From contig NZ_JFKC01000004.1 in NCBI RefSeq assembly GCF_002115805.1, positions 124,001-188,000 of the forward strand: DNA of 64,000 nt, read 5' to 3'. This document shows positions 63,375-64,000 of the stretch, in pieces; positions within the stretch are counted from its first letter, which is position 1, and each line of letters starts with the position of its first letter. Below the pieces are notes generated by a model. That model was given only the letters and a program-made list of their open reading frames with translations. It did no database searches and was not told where the DNA came from. A program made the translations under genes and the position numbers. This DNA is from Marivita geojedonensis (lineage in GTDB: Bacteria > Pseudomonadota > Alphaproteobacteria > Rhodobacterales > Rhodobacteraceae).

Positions 63375-64000
63375 ATGGAAAACGAATTTGAACAGACGCT
63401 TGCCGCCTCGCTGTCGTCGCTGGCTCCGATTGCGGGTTTCGGGGGGCTGACGGCCCCGGCCACGGAAGCCGACCTTCTTCAACTGACCGTCGGTGAATAT
63501 CTTGATCTGCTGGATGCAGCGGAACAGGCGCTGCAGGCGCAACGCCCGCAGATTCAGGCGCTCATGTCCAATCCGCAGTTCACCGCCGATCTCGATGGTG
63601 AAGCACTGGCGTTTCTGCAGGACTGGGCCGATGGGGACTTTACTCTGATCACGGATGCCTTCGATCAGGCACGTGCGGCGCTCAGCGGTGTGCCGCGCAG
63701 CACACTGCTGGTCGATGTGTAGGGCCTCGACGGCAATGGCGGCACACTGCGCGACGACATCGAACAGGCCTTCGCCGATGCCGATGCGCGGCTGGCAGAG
63801 CTGCTCTGGAGCGAAAACAACGGTCTGTTCACCTCCAGCACGTTCACTGTCGATCCCGACACCGGAAGCTGGTTCATTTCCGGAACCGATCTGAGCGGAT
63901 CGACACTTGCCGAACTGTGGGCCATCGTCGGCGAAGCTGCAGGCAATGCGATCATTGCCTATTTCGAATCCCAGACCACCCTGATCAACCAGTTGATCGA
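63375..64000 (+). pseudogene. Unknown acidic protein gene interrupted by an in-frame TAG, runs off the window
   Basis: The first 115 codons (63375-63719) encode a Leu/Ala/Asp-rich protein without signal peptide. A TAG at 63720-63722 follows, and the same frame then stays open for 92 further codons to the window end with similar composition (G-L-D-G-N-G-G-T-L-R-D-D ... E-S-Q-T-T-L-I-N-Q-L-I). A CAG or TGG would restore the frame. It could be a nonsense mutation, a sequencing error, readthrough, or a short 115-residue protein with a chance open tail. No domain recognised; G-L-D-G-N-G-G recalls surface or repeat-rich proteins. Confidence 0.5.

Overview
The window is a GC-rich chromosomal segment of an alphaproteobacterium, most likely a marine Rhodobacteraceae (Roseobacter group). 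Evidence: the DUF2484-murB-ddl-ftsQ-ftsA-ftsZ-lpxC-bamD-recN order, a solitary ctaD, aerobic cobaltochelatase genes cobS/cobT, a candidate FnrL box, a CtrA-type TTAA-N7-TTAA site, and Roseobacter-style intergenic hairpin repeats. No rRNA, IS element, prophage or CRISPR array was seen. The assignment is from gene content and remembered family features only; no database search was possible.

Layout. 1-1369: end of a cupin gene and a flavin amine oxidase. 1605-11714: cell wall and division block (DUF2484, murB, ddl, ftsQ, ftsA, ftsZ, terminator, lpxC, bamD, recN). 12015-19072: ClC chloride channel, DUF427, aminopeptidase P, cobT and cobS. 19165-21668: ECF sigma factor, RskA-like anti-sigma factor, fasciclin protein and exported MsrB, which look like one stress module. 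21721-29812: UbiH-like monooxygenase, HAD phosphatase, GntR regulator, membrane glycosyltransferase with a CtrA-type site in front, carA, YqeY, a second glycosyltransferase and DUF2244. 29819-33276: ccdAB toxin-antitoxin, ctaD with an FNR-type box, lipB and tRNA-Leu(GAG). 33325-42286: AbrB-family membrane protein with its GntR regulator, AEC carrier, then an MBL hydrolase-tatD-holB-tmk-dacC-SPOR lipoprotein run (all minus strand) and tRNA-Ser(TGA).

42409-64000 is the accessory part. It holds phnM and DUF1045 without the rest of a C-P lyase cluster. Next comes a GntR regulator with four near-identical palindromes (TTATCATGATAA type) in front of itself and in a divergent promoter shared by a DUF1028 gene and a dipeptide-type ABC transporter operon (dppA, dppB, a dppC-dppD fusion, dppF). 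An MttB-family methyltransferase without pyrrolysine follows. Convergent to it is a translationally coupled set: GntR, DapA-like lyase, PuuC-like aldehyde dehydrogenase and DAO-type FAD oxidoreductase, with a GlxA/AraC regulator divergent from it. Taken together this reads as uptake and breakdown of an N-methylated amine or betaine: import, demethylation, oxidation to an aldehyde, oxidation to an acid, and lyase cleavage. The substrate is not determined by the sequence. A tungstate transporter (tupBCA), a GMC oxidoreductase and an unknown gene interrupted by an in-frame TAG finish the window.
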